The notes under the pieces were generated by a model, which was not told where the DNA came from, ran no database searches, and saw only the letters and a list, made by a program, of their open reading frames with translations. DNA of 44,151 nt from Lawsonibacter sp. (GTDB lineage Bacteria; Bacillota; Clostridia; Oscillospirales; Oscillospiraceae). Location of the stretch: NCBI GenBank assembly GCA_022791995.1, contig JAAWAD010000012.1, positions 1 through 44,151 of the forward strand, written 5' to 3'. Each line of letters starts with the position of its first letter. Position 1 is the stretch's first letter. Positions 7,272-14,501 of this stretch are shown here, piece by piece. A program made the position numbers and the translations under genes.

Positions 7272-7301
7272 CCTCTCCCCTATTTCTATGTAGGGGAGAG
7301 G
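7272..7301 (-). promoter_or_regulatory. Hairpin overlapping the yqfC ribosome site; terminator plus candidate sigma-E -10
   Basis: Minus strand: CCTCTCCCCTA, eight-base loop, TAGGGGAGAGG. The 3' arm contains the yqfC Shine-Dalgarno AGAGG, and T6 runs lie on both sides. It can end the upstream operon. The loop and arm contain CATAGAAAT, matching the sigma-E -10 form CATAnnnT and the CATAGAAT found before spoIIIAA; an ATAATT stretch about 16 bases upstream could be the -35. The sigma-E reading is inference. Confidence 0.5.
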
Positions 7302-7308
7302 GAAAAAA

Positions 7309-8097
7309 TTATTGTTTCGGGCGGACGCGCACACGGCAGTCGCCGGTTGTCTGGCTTTGAATCTGGAAGCAGTCCAGGGACTCCATTAACTTGGAAAATT
7401 TGGAAAAGCCGTACTTCTTGGGCCGGAAATCGGAGCGTTTCTCCCGTATGAGGGCGCCCACCTGGCTCATCAGGGCATAGCCATCCGCTTCCCGTTTCTC
7501 CTCCACGCACTGCATCAGGCTCTCCACAACATCCCTGGGCACCTGGCTTGAGGAGACCGGAGCAGCCTTCGGGGCAGGAGCGGGGGCAGAGACCTTTTCC
7601 GGCTCCTTTTTTGTCTTCGAAACCGACTCCCCCTTCAGCTGGGCGGCGGCACGGAGGACCTCGATGTAGAGAAAACGGTCGCAGGCCACAATAAAGGGCT
7701 TGGGAGTCTTCTTTTCCCCCATACCGTACACCTTCATCCCCGCCTCCCGCAGGCGGATGGCCAGGCGGGTGAAGTCGGAGTCGCTGGACACCAGCACAAA
7801 GCCGCCGCAGCTGCCGGAGTAGAGGATATCCATAGCGTCAATAATCATAGCCGAGTCGGTAGAATTTTTTCCGGTGGTGTAGCTGTACTGCTGGATGGGC
7901 GTGATAGCATTCTCCAGCAGGACAGGCTTCCAGGAGCACATGTTGGGAGAGGTCCAATCCCCATAGCTGCGTTTGATGGTGGGCACGCCGTAGGCGGCGA
8001 CCTCTGTCAGCACGTCGGCCATGGCGGTATGGGACACGTTTTCCGCGTCAATCAGGACAGCCAGCCGCAGCTGACTCCGGGCGCTCTGTTCCGTCAT
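7309..8097 (-). CDS. NYN-domain protein with C-terminal OST-HTH/LOTUS domain
   Basis: A 262-residue protein. The N-terminal NYN (PIN-like) domain shows the acidic metal-site residues in AVLIDAENVS (Asp17), DSAMIIDAMDIL and LVSSDSDF, expected for an RNA-directed endonuclease. After a Pro/Ala-rich linker, the C-terminal about 75 residues (from VESLMQCVEEK to SLDCFQIQ) look like an OST-HTH (LOTUS) RNA-binding domain. The start 8097 overlaps the upstream stop as ATGA, so translation is coupled. The target RNA is unknown. Confidence 0.85.
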   Translation of the reverse strand: MTEQSARSQLRLAVLIDAENVSHTAMADVLTEVAAYGVPTIKRSYGDWTSPNMCSWKPVLLENAITPIQQYSYTTGKNSTDSAMIIDAMDILYSGSCGGFVLVSSDSDFTRLAIRLREAGMKVYGMGEKKTPKPFIVACDRFLYIEVLRAAAQLKGESVSKTKKEPEKVSAPAPAPKAAPVSSSQVPRDVVESLMQCVEEKREADGYALMSQVGALIREKRSDFRPKKYGFSKFSKLMESLDCFQIQSQTTGDCRVRVRPKQ

Positions 8098-8837
8098 GGC
8101 CGCCCCTCCTGAAGCAGGGCCTCCACCTGGGCCAGCTGCTCCGGGGTGTTGACCCCCAGCATTTCCTGGAGGGCGCAGGTATCGCACAGCCCTACCCGTC
8201 CTCCCTCCGCCCGAATCAAGGCGGGGGTGTCGGTGATATACAGCTCTCCCTGGGCGTTGTTCCGGCTTAGCCGGCCCAGCACGGACAGGAGGTCGGGGGT
8301 ACGGAATACATAGGTCCCGGTGTTGACCTCCGAAACAGCGGCCTGCTCCGGGGTGCAGTCCCGGGCCTCCACAATGCGCTGGAAGGCGCCGTCCTCCCCC
8401 CGGAGAATCCGGCCATAGTTCCCCCCCTCCTCCAGATGGGCGGACAGCAGGGTACAGGCGTTCCCCTTCTGCACATGGGTATCCGCCAGGGTCTGAAAGG
8501 TCTCACGGGTCATCAGAGGCGTGTCTCCGTAGCACACCAGCAAATCTCCCCGGAAACCCTCCAGCAGGGGGGCGGCGTACTGGACCGCTCCGCCGGTGCC
8601 ATTCAGCTCCTCCTGGACGGCGTAGGGGTACTGGGGAAAGGCCGCCAGCACCGCCTCCTTTTTCCAGCCCACCACCAGAATGATATCCTCCGGGGCCAGA
8701 AAGCTCAAATTGGACAGAACGTGGGCCAGCAGCGGCCGGCCAGCGGCCAGCCGCATCACCTTGGGCAGGTCCGTCTCCTCTGTCTGGAGGCGAGTGCCCT
8801 TCCCGGCGGCCAGCACCAGGGCTTTTAAATGGTTCAT
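8094..8837 (-). CDS. Sugar-phosphate nucleotidyltransferase (GlmU N-terminal-like)
   Basis: A 247-residue enzyme of the NTP-transferase fold. LVLAAGKGTRLQTEETDLPK is the nucleotide-binding signature, NGTGGAVQYAAPLL and CYGDTPLM match the pyrophosphorylase core of GlmU, and EVNTGTYVF holds the sugar-site residues. The left-handed beta-helix acetyltransferase half of GlmU is absent, so it is a stand-alone uridylyltransferase-like protein. AAAGGAG precedes the ATG. It lies between thiN and the NYN gene. Confidence 0.85.
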   Translation of the reverse strand: MNHLKALVLAAGKGTRLQTEETDLPKVMRLAAGRPLLAHVLSNLSFLAPEDIILVVGWKKEAVLAAFPQYPYAVQEELNGTGGAVQYAAPLLEGFRGDLLVCYGDTPLMTRETFQTLADTHVQKGNACTLLSAHLEEGGNYGRILRGEDGAFQRIVEARDCTPEQAAVSEVNTGTYVFRTPDLLSVLGRLSRNNAQGELYITDTPALIRAEGGRVGLCDTCALQEMLGVNTPEQLAQVEALLQEGRP

Positions 8838-8861
8838 GGTATAAAACTCCTTTTGTTTGTG

Positions 8862-9542
8862 TCACGCTTCTCCGGCGCCCCGGGAAATCCAGAGCTGGGG
8901 CAGCAGGGAATAGAGATCTCCCTTCTCCTCCCACAGCAGCAGCAGGCAGCCCTCCTTCACAGTCACCGCGGCGGTTGTCCCAAGAAACTGGTTGCTCACG
9001 CCAATGGGGAAGCTTCCGGTCAAAGTATAGTCCTCCAAGGGGTATTTCAGACCGGACAGGCAGACCCCCCGGGCAAGGCCGCTGTTGCAGAAGACGGACA
9101 GCCCTCCGGTCATCTCGGCAGGAAAGACAAGTCTGCCGTTCCGCAGGGCAGTGGCGGCGGTTTTCTCCCCCGCCAGCACCCCCTGGGCCCCCTGGGTGGT
9201 CAGCCAGTCCAGCAGCTGGAGGTTGGCCAGGGTGTGCTCCAGGCGCCCTCCCACGCCCCCCAGCAGCACAAACCGGCGGTAACCCAGCTCCAGCCCCCGG
9301 CGCAGGGCGAAGAGCATATCCGTGTCGTCCTTCTCCACAGGCAGCGAAATCACGTTAGGGTGGTTGGGGGTGTAACCCAGGGAGTCAAAGTCGCCCACCG
9401 CCAGGTCGGGGGTTACGCCATAGGCCATAAGCGCGTCATATCCCCGGTCAGCAGCGATCACATAGTCGCCGGCGGCGGGGCAGGGCCGGAGAGAGGGGGA
9501 CAGGGACAGCGCCCCTACTACATAACAAACACGCTTCTCCAT
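8862..9542 (-). CDS. thiN: Thiamine diphosphokinase
   Basis: A 226-residue cytoplasmic enzyme that transfers pyrophosphate from ATP to thiamine, giving thiamine diphosphate. Motifs: YVIAADRGYDAL, DLAVGDFDSLG, EKDDTDMLFALR (metal/ATP site) and GGVGGRLEHTLANL. Start 9542 has GGAGG 9 bases upstream and lies just behind a clear promoter; an upstream in-frame ATG at 9599 lies within the promoter. First gene of an operon with the nucleotidyltransferase and the NYN protein. Confidence 0.92.
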   Translation of the reverse strand: MEKRVCYVVGALSLSPSLRPCPAAGDYVIAADRGYDALMAYGVTPDLAVGDFDSLGYTPNHPNVISLPVEKDDTDMLFALRRGLELGYRRFVLLGGVGGRLEHTLANLQLLDWLTTQGAQGVLAGEKTAATALRNGRLVFPAEMTGGLSVFCNSGLARGVCLSGLKYPLEDYTLTGSFPIGVSNQFLGTTAAVTVKEGCLLLLWEEKGDLYSLLPQLWISRGAGEA

Positions 9543-9575
9543 CGGAAACGACCTCCTGGAAACTTCATATTTGGA

Positions 9576-9604
9576 ATTGTACCATAGAACGCCGGTCAAT
9601 GCAA
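9576..9604 (-). promoter_or_regulatory. Sigma-A promoter of the thiN operon
   Basis: Minus strand: -35 TTGCAT (9599-9604), spacer 17, -10 TACAAT (9576-9581). The predicted start is about 27 bases before the thiN ATG. It is back to back with the spoIIIAA promoter region. Confidence 0.8.
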
Positions 9605-9628
9605 GGCGGAGAGATTTTCAAATTCCGG

Positions 9629-9657
9629 TTCTATTCCCGGGCCTGTCCCCATAGAAT
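9629..9657 (+). promoter_or_regulatory. Candidate sigma-E promoter of the spoIIIA operon
   Basis: -10 CATAGAAT (9650-9657) fits the sigma-E form CATAnnnT; 14 bases upstream is TTCTATT (9629-9635), a partial match to the -35 form. spoIIIA is a sigma-E operon in B. subtilis. The predicted start falls at the ribosome site AAAGGAGG (9664-9671), giving a very short leader. Confidence 0.55.
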
Positions 9658-9680
9658 TGGGGCAAAGGAGGTGGACAGGC

Positions 9681-10586
9681 ATGGAACAGGGAGCCCGGGC
9701 ATACCAGCAGGCGGTGCAGGTGCTGCCCCAGCGGCTGCGTCGGGAGGCCCTCTGTCTGTCGCCGGCGGAGCAGGCCAGGGCGGAAGAGCTGCGCCTCCGG
9801 GCGGGCTGGCCCATGACAGTGGTGTTCCCAGAGGGGGAACGCCCCCTGGGAGAGCGCCCGGTGGAGCCGGGAGAGCTGGAGCAGCTGGTGGAAATCGCCA
9901 GCCACGCCTCTCTTCACGCGGTGCTGGACCAGCTTCGCCGGGGCTATCTCACCTGCCCTGGCGGGCATCGTCTGGGCCTGTGCGGCACTGCCCATTTACA
10001 GGAGGGGGCGATTGCCAACCTGCGCCCCCTCTCCTCCGCCAGCCTCCGGGTGGCCCGGCAGGTGCAAGGAGCCGCCCGGTCGGTGCTGGACCAGCTGTGC
10101 CCCGGTGGCCGACTGGAAAGCACCCTGATTCTGGCCCCCCCGGGGCTGGGTAAGACCACCCTTCTCCGGGACCTGGTTCGTCTGGTCTCCGAGGGGGAAG
10201 GCTGCACCCCCCTTCGGGTCTCCGTCGCCGACGAGCGTGGGGAAATCGCCGCCCTCTGCAACGGAGCGCCTCAGCTGGAGGTGGGCCGCCGCACCGACGT
10301 GGTGGAGGGCTGCCCCAAAGCCCAGGGCCTTCTCCTCCTCCTCCGGGCCATGAACCCCCAGGTGCTGGCAGCGGACGAGATCACCGCCCCGGAGGACGTG
10401 GCCGCTTTTCGGATGGCGGCGGGGTGCGGCGCGGTTCTTCTGGCCACCGCCCACGGAGCGGCGCAGGAGGACCTCCGGCGGCGGCCTCTGTACCGCGCCT
10501 TATTGGAAGAGCATATCTTCCGCTGGCTTGTTCGCATCCGCCGCACAGGGGGCGGACGGCAGTATCTGATCGAGGAGCTGAGGTAA
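9681..10586 (+). CDS. spoIIIAA: Stage III sporulation protein AA (ATPase)
   Basis: A 301-residue secretion-type ATPase, the motor of the SpoIIIA-SpoIIQ feeding channel between mother cell and forespore. Walker A APPGLGKTTLL, VSVADERGEIAA and the Walker B region QVLAADEITAPED are visible, with TAHGA near the sensor position. ATG 9681 follows GGAGG with 9 bases spacing; an upstream in-frame start at 9657 lacks one. It ends exactly one base before spoIIIAB. Confidence 0.96.
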   Translation: MEQGARAYQQAVQVLPQRLRREALCLSPAEQARAEELRLRAGWPMTVVFPEGERPLGERPVEPGELEQLVEIASHASLHAVLDQLRRGYLTCPGGHRLGLCGTAHLQEGAIANLRPLSSASLRVARQVQGAARSVLDQLCPGGRLESTLILAPPGLGKTTLLRDLVRLVSEGEGCTPLRVSVADERGEIAALCNGAPQLEVGRRTDVVEGCPKAQGLLLLLRAMNPQVLAADEITAPEDVAAFRMAAGCGAVLLATAHGAAQEDLRRRPLYRALLEEHIFRWLVRIRRTGGGRQYLIEELR

Positions 10587-11096
10587 ATGCTGCGGCTGTT
10601 AGGCGCGGTTTTTGTATCAGCTGCCGCGGCCTGGACAGGCTTTCAGGCCGCGGCGGCTCTGAGGGAGCGGGCCCGGGCTCTGGAGGATATGTCCGCCGGC
10701 CTGGCCCTCCTGGAGCAGGAGCTGGAGCTGGGTGGGCTGCCTCTGCCCCAGCTGATGGCCTCCTTGGAGGGGCGGTGTGCCGGCCCTGCCCGGGCTCTGT
10801 TTCAGGGCTGCGTTCAGGGGTTGGAGGCCCTGGATCAGGAGAGCTTTTCCCAGCTTTGGCGGCGGCTGACCGCCAGTCAGACAGAGCTGGGCCGGGAGGG
10901 CCAGGACTGCCTGGCTCCCCTTGGCGAGGTGCTGGGCCGCTGCGGCGGCTCCCGCCAGTGCCAGACCCTGCGGGCTGTCCGGGCCCGCCTGGACGCCTGC
11001 GCCGCCCGGAACCGGGAGGAATTTCGCCGGCAGGGGCGGGTCTATCGGGCCCTTGGCCTGTCTGGCGGGGTCTTTCTGGTCCTCCTGCTGCTGTAG
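10587..11096 (+). CDS. spoIIIAB: Stage III sporulation protein AB
   Basis: A 169-residue membrane protein with hydrophobic segments at both ends (LLGAVFVSAAAAWTGFQAA and GVFLVLLLL) and a helical middle with LEEQELELGG-like and LTASQTELGREGQDCLAPLGE segments. It is related to type II secretion GspF-like platform proteins and part of the SpoIIIA channel. Its ATG directly follows the spoIIIAA stop, indicating coupled translation. Confidence 0.93.
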   Translation: MLRLLGAVFVSAAAAWTGFQAAAALRERARALEDMSAGLALLEQELELGGLPLPQLMASLEGRCAGPARALFQGCVQGLEALDQESFSQLWRRLTASQTELGREGQDCLAPLGEVLGRCGGSRQCQTLRAVRARLDACAARNREEFRRQGRVYRALGLSGGVFLVLLLL

Positions 11097-11138
11097 CTTC
11101 CGCCCTTGGAATCCACAAAAGAAGGTAGGGAATTCGAT

Positions 11139-11333
11139 ATGGATGTGGACCTCATTTTCAAAATCGCGGCCATCGGCATCGTGGTGGCGGTGCTCAACCA
11201 AGTGCTCAGCCGGGCAGGCCGGGACGAGCAGGCTATGATGACCACGCTGGCCGCCCTGGTGGTGGTGCTGATGATGGTGGTGCAGGAAATCGCCGACCTC
11301 TTCGAGCTGGTCAAGACCCTGTTTCACCTGTGA
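11139..11333 (+). CDS. spoIIIAC: Stage III sporulation protein AC
   Basis: A 64-residue, two-span membrane protein of the SpoIIIA complex: IFKIAAIGIVVAVLNQVLS and TLAALVVVLMMVVQEIADLFE are the family segments. Start 11139 is chosen by family length and by the upstream AAGGTAGGG. A 42-base gap after spoIIIAB is the largest in the operon; its stop overlaps the spoIIIAD start (TGATG). Confidence 0.94.
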   Translation: MDVDLIFKIAAIGIVVAVLNQVLSRAGRDEQAMMTTLAALVVVLMMVVQEIADLFELVKTLFHL

Positions 11334-11722
11334 TGGCGGCCATGGTACAGGTGGCCGCTGTGGGGGTGGCGGCGGCCGTTTTGGGAACGGTACTGAAAAA
11401 AAACACCCCGGAGCTGGCCCTTCTTCTGGTGTTGTGCGCAGGGCTTTGGATTCTGGCGGCGGCGGCGGAGACCCTGCGGGCGGCAGCGGCGCTGATGGAG
11501 GAGCTGGCCTCCGCGGCCGGTCTGTCCGACGTCCTGCTGGAGCCGGTGGCCAAAACGGTTGCCCTTTCTGTCCTCACCCGGCTGACGGCAGAAATCTGCC
11601 GGTCGGCGGGGGAGGGGGGACTGGCCGCCTTCGTGGAGACAGCTGGGACGATCCTGGCCCTGGGGGCGGCCCTCCCCCTGGTGCGGGCGGTTATGGGCCT
11701 GATGGCGGAGATGCTGGGATGA
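11333..11722 (+). CDS. spoIIIAD: Stage III sporulation protein AD
   Basis: A 129-residue multi-span membrane protein (hydrophobic segments around residues 5-22, 27-48, 70-85 and 100-120) paralogous in style to SpoIIIAC. NTPELALLLVLCAGLWIL is the family core. Start overlaps the spoIIIAC stop by one base; a GTG one codon earlier is also possible. Its stop overlaps spoIIIAE as ATGA. Confidence 0.94.
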   Translation: MAAMVQVAAVGVAAAVLGTVLKKNTPELALLLVLCAGLWILAAAAETLRAAAALMEELASAAGLSDVLLEPVAKTVALSVLTRLTAEICRSAGEGGLAAFVETAGTILALGAALPLVRAVMGLMAEMLG

Positions 11723-12780
11723 GACGTGTGCTGTTGTACCTTCTTTTGCTGATTCTGTGTGCCTCTCCCTGCCGGGGAGCTCAGACCCTGGAGCCCCCCG
11801 GGCTGGACGAGCTGTGGGACCAGGCGGCCCAGTACGGCGTGGAGGAGGAGACCGACCTGGAAAACGGGCTGTCCACCCTCTTCTCCCAGGCGCTGGCCCA
11901 GGTGGGGGACCTTCTCCGACGCAGCGCAGCCACTGGGGCAAAGCTGATGGCTGTCGTGCTGCTGTGCGCCCTGGCCCAGGAGCTCCGGGGGAAGGAGGAG
12001 GGGGTTCAGGCGGTGGAGCTGGCTGGGGCTATGTCCATCACCGCCCTGACCATGACGGATATGGCCGCCATGATCGGCCTGGGGCGGGAGACCCTGGAAA
12101 AAATGGACCTCTTCTCCCAGGCGCTGCTGCCGGTGATGACCCTGCTCACCGCCGCCACTGGCAGGGTGACCTCCGCCGCCCTGCGCCAGGGGGCCACAGT
12201 CTTTTTCTCTCAGCTGCTTCTGCTGGTGATGGACCGGCTGCTGGTCCCCCTGGTGTACGCCTACGCGGCGGTCAGCTGCGCCCAGGCGGCGGTGGACAAC
12301 CCCGGTCTGGGCAAGCTGGCTGGTCTGCTGAAAAGCACCGTCACCTTCCTCCTCACCGCCCTTCTGCTGGCCTTCGTGGGCTATCTCACCGCCAGCGGGG
12401 CCATCGCGGGCAGCGTGGACGCTTCCGCGGTGAAGGCGGCCAAGCTAGCCATCTCCCGAGCCATCCCTGTGGTGGGGAGCATTCTGGCCGACGCTTCCGA
12501 GACTGTGCTGGCCGGGGCGGGCGTTCTCCGGGGCACGGTGGGGGCGGCGGGAATGGTCGCCGTGCTAGCCATCTGCCTCACCCCGTTTCTCCGCCTGGCC
12601 CTTCAGTACCTAGTGTACAAGGGCACCGCCGCCCTGTGCGCCATGGTCGCCCAACCCCGGCTGAGCCGGCTGATTGACGCCATTGGCAGCGCCTTCGGCT
12701 TGGTCCTGGGCATGACGGGGGCGTCCGCCCTGATTCTGCTGGTCAGTCTGGCGTCCGCCCTGACGGCGGTGGTCCCGTGA
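11719..12780 (+). CDS. spoIIIAE: Stage III sporulation protein AE
   Basis: A 353-residue polytopic membrane protein of the channel. It begins with a signal-like MRRVLLYLLLLILCASPCRG and has several hydrophobic segments between residues about 75 and 350, including VGYLTASGAIAGSVDASAVK and RAIPVVGSILADASETVLAG, which are hallmark stretches of the family. Start 11719 overlaps the spoIIIAD stop (ATGA); the stop overlaps spoIIIAF (TGATG). Confidence 0.95.
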   Translation: MRRVLLYLLLLILCASPCRGAQTLEPPGLDELWDQAAQYGVEEETDLENGLSTLFSQALAQVGDLLRRSAATGAKLMAVVLLCALAQELRGKEEGVQAVELAGAMSITALTMTDMAAMIGLGRETLEKMDLFSQALLPVMTLLTAATGRVTSAALRQGATVFFSQLLLLVMDRLLVPLVYAYAAVSCAQAAVDNPGLGKLAGLLKSTVTFLLTALLLAFVGYLTASGAIAGSVDASAVKAAKLAISRAIPVVGSILADASETVLAGAGVLRGTVGAAGMVAVLAICLTPFLRLALQYLVYKGTAALCAMVAQPRLSRLIDAIGSAFGLVLGMTGASALILLVSLASALTAVVP

Positions 12781-13280
12781 TGGCCGGGGCCCAGCAGTGG
12801 CTGCTGTCCGTCCTCACCGTCTGCATCCTGTGCGCCCTGGCCCAGGCCGTGATGCCCCCGGGGCCGGTGAAGGGAGTTGGGCGGTTGGTGTGCGGTCTGG
12901 TGCTGCTGTGTACCGTTCTCTCCCCCCTTCCCGGCCTGGATTTGGAGGGAAACACCCGGTGGCTGGAGGGCTGGCTGAAGGGGCTGGAGGACCAGAAGCG
13001 CATCCTGGAGCAGCAGGTGGGGGAAGAGATGAAAGTCATCATAGAAGAATCCTATGCCGCATATATTGTGGACAAGGCGGAGGAGCTTGGTCTGACCTGT
13101 ACCGCTCAGGTGTTCTGCCGGGAGGAGGAGACCGGTCTGTATCTGCCCCACTGGACCGAGGTCTCCAGCCCGGACAGCCAGGAGGCCCAGCAGGTTCTGT
13201 CCCAATTCATCCGGCAGGACCTGGGAGTCCCTCTGGCGCGGCAGAGCTACATCAACCAAGGAGAGGAGCGATCCGCATGA
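12780..13280 (+). CDS. spoIIIAF: Stage III sporulation protein AF
   Basis: A 166-residue protein with two N-terminal membrane segments (about residues 8-26 and 33-50) followed by a soluble domain facing the intermembrane space; the YIVDKAEELGLTCTAQVFC region begins its conserved fold. Start overlaps the spoIIIAE stop; GTG three bases earlier is an alternative. The stop overlaps the spoIIIAG start. Confidence 0.9.
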   Translation: MAGAQQWLLSVLTVCILCALAQAVMPPGPVKGVGRLVCGLVLLCTVLSPLPGLDLEGNTRWLEGWLKGLEDQKRILEQQVGEEMKVIIEESYAAYIVDKAEELGLTCTAQVFCREEETGLYLPHWTEVSSPDSQEAQQVLSQFIRQDLGVPLARQSYINQGEERSA

Positions 13281-13792
13281 GGGAGCGATGGCCCGAGCTG
13301 ATCCAACGATGGAAGGGGGTTTGGGGAAAATACCGATACGCCCTGCTGGTGCTGGCGGCGGGCGTGGTGCTGATGCTTCTGCCCGGCTCTGGCGGCAAAG
13401 TACCCGACCCCAGTCCAGACCTGGCGGCCCAGACCGAGGACTTCGATCTGGACGCCTTCGAGAAAAAGCTGGCCCAGGCCCTGTCCCAGGTGGAGGGGGC
13501 AGGGCAGGTCCAGGTGGTGCTCACCCTGGACAGCGGAAGCCGACAGGTGCTGGCCCAGGACCGGAAGCAGGAGGGGGCAGGGGCAGGTTCCTCTACCGTG
13601 GTCACAGTGGGGCGGGGCTCCGGCACCCAGGAGGTGGTCCCCCTCCAGACCCTGGCCCCCAGCTTTCGGGGCGCGCTGGTGGTGTGCCCCGGGGGCGGGG
13701 CAGCCCCAGTCCGGCTCCGGCTGACGGAGGCGGTGTCCGCCCTCACCGGGCTGACCTCGGATAAAATATCCATTTGCCAAGGAAATCCTTAA
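13277..13792 (+). CDS. spoIIIAG: Stage III sporulation protein AG
   Basis: A 171-residue protein with one membrane span (YALLVLAAGVVLMLLPG) and an outer ring-building domain that forms a large oligomeric ring in B. subtilis. The stretch AFEKKLAQALSQVEGAGQVQVVLTL followed by a flexible Gly-rich part is typical. ATG 13277 overlaps the spoIIIAF stop (ATGA). Open frame upstream of it is only a shadow of spoIIIAF. Confidence 0.93.
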   Translation: MRERWPELIQRWKGVWGKYRYALLVLAAGVVLMLLPGSGGKVPDPSPDLAAQTEDFDLDAFEKKLAQALSQVEGAGQVQVVLTLDSGSRQVLAQDRKQEGAGAGSSTVVTVGRGSGTQEVVPLQTLAPSFRGALVVCPGGGAAPVRLRLTEAVSALTGLTSDKISICQGNP

Positions 13793-13818
13793 ATTTTTTA
13801 AAATGGGAGGAATTATTC

Positions 13819-14448
13819 ATGAAGACAGGCAAAAGAGGGGCCGGCTGGTCCCAGCTGTGGAAGCGCAACGCGGTGGTGGCCGCCATCGCCCTGTTTGTGT
13901 GCGCCGCGGTGTACCTGAACTGGAACTACGAGCAGGAGTCCCAGGCGGGCAAGACCCTGGGCCAGTCCACCATGGTGGGCAGCGAGAACAAGGACCCCCT
14001 CCTGGGGGACAACAGCGCCGTCCAGCCAGAGGGCCAGAGCGGCGGGAGCGCCAGCACAGCCGGAGCCGGCACAGACACCGCCGGCGGGACCGCCGCCAAC
14101 TACTTTGCCACCGCCCGCCTCAACCGGCAGCAGGCCCGGGACAGCGCCCTGTCTCTGCTTCAGGACGCCGCCGCCCGGGAGGACGCGGACGAGACCGTGA
14201 AGGAGCAGGTAAACACCACCATCCAGACGATGGCTGACTACACTGTCACCGAGGCCCAGATTGAAAATTTGGTGGTGGCTAAGGGATACACCGACTGCGT
14301 GGCCTTCATCGGAGAGGAATCCCTCAGCTTGGCCGTCTCCGCGCCCGAGGGGGGGCTGACCGAGGCGGACACCGCCAAAATTGTGGATGTGGTCAACCAG
14401 ACCGCCGGTTTCACCGCTGATCAGGTAAAAATTATTGAGGTGGAGTAA
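13819..14448 (+). CDS. spoIIIAH: Stage III sporulation protein AH
   Basis: A 209-residue bitopic protein whose outer domain binds forespore SpoIIQ across the intermembrane space. Membrane span VVAAIALFVCAAVYLNWNY; then a long Gly/Ser/Ala-rich linker; then the YscJ/FliF-like domain from ARLNRQQARDSALSLL to the end (TADQVKIIEVE). GGGAGG precedes the ATG by 9 bases. Last gene of the operon, followed by a strong terminator. An open stretch upstream of 13819 lacks a ribosome site. Confidence 0.95.
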   Translation: MKTGKRGAGWSQLWKRNAVVAAIALFVCAAVYLNWNYEQESQAGKTLGQSTMVGSENKDPLLGDNSAVQPEGQSGGSASTAGAGTDTAGGTAANYFATARLNRQQARDSALSLLQDAAAREDADETVKEQVNTTIQTMADYTVTEAQIENLVVAKGYTDCVAFIGEESLSLAVSAPEGGLTEADTAKIVDVVNQTAGFTADQVKIIEVE

Positions 14449-14485
14449 AAAACAGGAGCGGAACCCTTCAGGTTCCGCTCCTGTT
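14445..14485. terminator. Bidirectional terminator between spoIIIAH and the flavodiiron gene
   Basis: A perfect 15-bp stem (14451-14465 with 14471-14485) around loop CTTCA. On the minus strand it is followed by six Ts, a strong terminator for the flavodiiron gene; on the plus strand the T-tract is weak (CTGTTCGTGT). Confidence 0.9.
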
Positions 14486-14501
14486 CGTGTAGGGTACAGC
14501 C

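Noticed and set aside
12797-13276. Open frame upstream of spoIIIAG in the same frame.
   Set aside because: It is a shadow of spoIIIAF in another frame; the spoIIIAG family begins at the ATG that overlaps the spoIIIAF stop.
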